Below are positions 20,378 through 20,934 of a stretch of 20,934 nucleotides of DNA, piece after piece (positions within the stretch are counted from its first letter, which is position 1; each line of letters opens with the position of its first letter). The notes below the pieces were generated by a model, which was not told the origin of the DNA, did not search any database, and saw only the letters and a list, made by a program, of their open reading frames with translations. This stretch comes from a virus. Where the stretch lies: positions 1 to 20,934 of IMG/VR virus record IMGVR_UViG_3300046642_000772; one strand, given 5' to 3'. The position numbers were made by a program, and so were the translations under genes.

Positions 20378-20934
20378 GATTTGCATTTTCGACATCGAAT
20401 TCGTTCCCGATGTGAAGCTCGGCCGCCGGCTGCTAGGTGATCAAGAGATACAGTCTGGCGATGCTCTCGTGAAGATCGAGGACCTCGATGACACGCACGT
20501 CGCCGCGCTCATGGTCGAGAAATATGCGAACGACCGAGGCATCATGAAGACGATGATGTACCAAGTCGTAAGCATCGCCGCAGTCATCAGACGTTGGAAC
20601 GGCGAGGTGAAACTTCAGATCCTAGGACGACCTGACATCGAAAAGCTCGAAGACTTCAGCGAGCGCGATCTGATCAGCAACTTCATGAATTATGTAGGAG
20701 CGAAGAAGCCGCAGATCGTAGGCTACGCGACGCACACCTTCGATCTCGTGAGCTTGTGGCAGAGAGCGATAGTCAACAAGCTTCGCGTGCCTGAGTTCTG
20801 CTCGCGTCCTGGGAAGCCTTGGGAGGATGCTCCTGACTACTTCGCGACAACGAAAGCCCAGAATGGATACAACGTCGATCTCTTGAAGGTGCTCGGCAAC
20901 TTCAATCAAGAGCAACCGAAGCTGGAGCAGATCG
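20349..20934 (+). CDS. PolB-like 3'-5' exonuclease (C terminus outside window)
   Basis: 195 codons are open to the window edge. GGAG 4 nt before the ATG (AAAGGAG). ExoI motif FDIEF (D16-x-E18 region) at residues 14-18, and ExoII GYATHTFDLVSLWQRA (about 128-143), the expected G-(Y/F)-x-x-x-x-F-D pattern. The third motif would lie beyond the edge. It matches the predicted 3'-5' exonuclease related to family B polymerases (DNA_pol_B_exo2 type), which degrades or proofreads DNA ends. Following Gp157 and Sak4-like genes fits a recombination-replication module. No start alternative is better. Confidence 0.85.
   Translation, partial: MNTIQFIHNEICIFDIEFVPDVKLGRRLLGDQEIQSGDALVKIEDLDDTHVAALMVEKYANDRGIMKTMMYQVVSIAAVIRRWNGEVKLQILGRPDIEKLEDFSERDLISNFMNYVGAKKPQIVGYATHTFDLVSLWQRAIVNKLRVPEFCSRPGKPWEDAPDYFATTKAQNGYNVDLLKVLGNFNQEQPKLEQI

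Noticed and set aside
1-20934. tRNA genes or CRISPR arrays
   Set aside because: No T-arm/cloverleaf candidates and no regularly spaced direct repeats were seen.

Overview
The window reads as part of a tailed double-stranded DNA phage (or prophage) genome. It carries small and large terminase subunits, a portal protein running off the left edge, and a Gp157 / RecA-like ATPase / PolB-type exonuclease replication-recombination block running off the right edge. Genes are tightly packed, usually with purine-rich ribosome binding sites and 4-bp stop/start overlaps. I see no tRNA, rRNA, integrase, insertion sequence or CRISPR array. The host cannot be fixed from this window. One secreted protein (9662-10027) has a carboxypeptidase-regulatory-like domain of a style I associate with Acidobacteriota, which is only a hint.

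Layout from left to right: (1) 1-1600, minus: portal gene, incomplete. (2) 1759-4862, plus: a seven-gene cassette in two units, sitting between portal and the rest of the packaging genes and facing the other way. Its largest product (3151-4488) looks like a member of the AcrVA2 anti-CRISPR family carrying an inserted Cys/His cluster, and two neighbours are also Cys-rich. The cassette ends at a strong hairpin terminator (4979-5010). (3) 9270-5035, minus: TerS, TerL, four small genes including a zinc-finger protein and a PD-(D/E)XK-type nuclease, then a beta-rich possible structural protein with its own promoter. (4) 9271-9661: a gene-poor stretch with hairpins. (5) 10027-9662, minus: secreted protein. 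(6) 10226-13180, plus: four phage genes of unknown function. (7) 16133-13170, minus: eight small unknown genes, with a pair of large hairpins between two of them. (8) 16307-20934, plus: early genes ending in metallohydrolase, Gp157, Sak4-like ATPase and 3'-5' exonuclease.

The most striking feature is a repeated regulatory module in front of plus-strand genes. It is a TTGACA/TATAAT-type promoter with a 16-nt spacer and a (T/C)TGC core, which at one copy forms a perfect 18-bp palindrome. It is followed at the predicted transcript start by a 5-bp hairpin. In six of seven sequence-distinct sites' copies the loop is CACGA while the stem sequence changes with pairing kept, and the Shine-Dalgarno usually follows at once. 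The copies lie at 1682, 3071, 10164, 10757, 16243 and 16638, with two promoterless hairpins at 11323 and 16974. This looks like a phage-wide RNA-level regulon or mRNA-stabilising leader for early and cassette genes. Minus-strand (late-type) genes have ordinary promoters without it.
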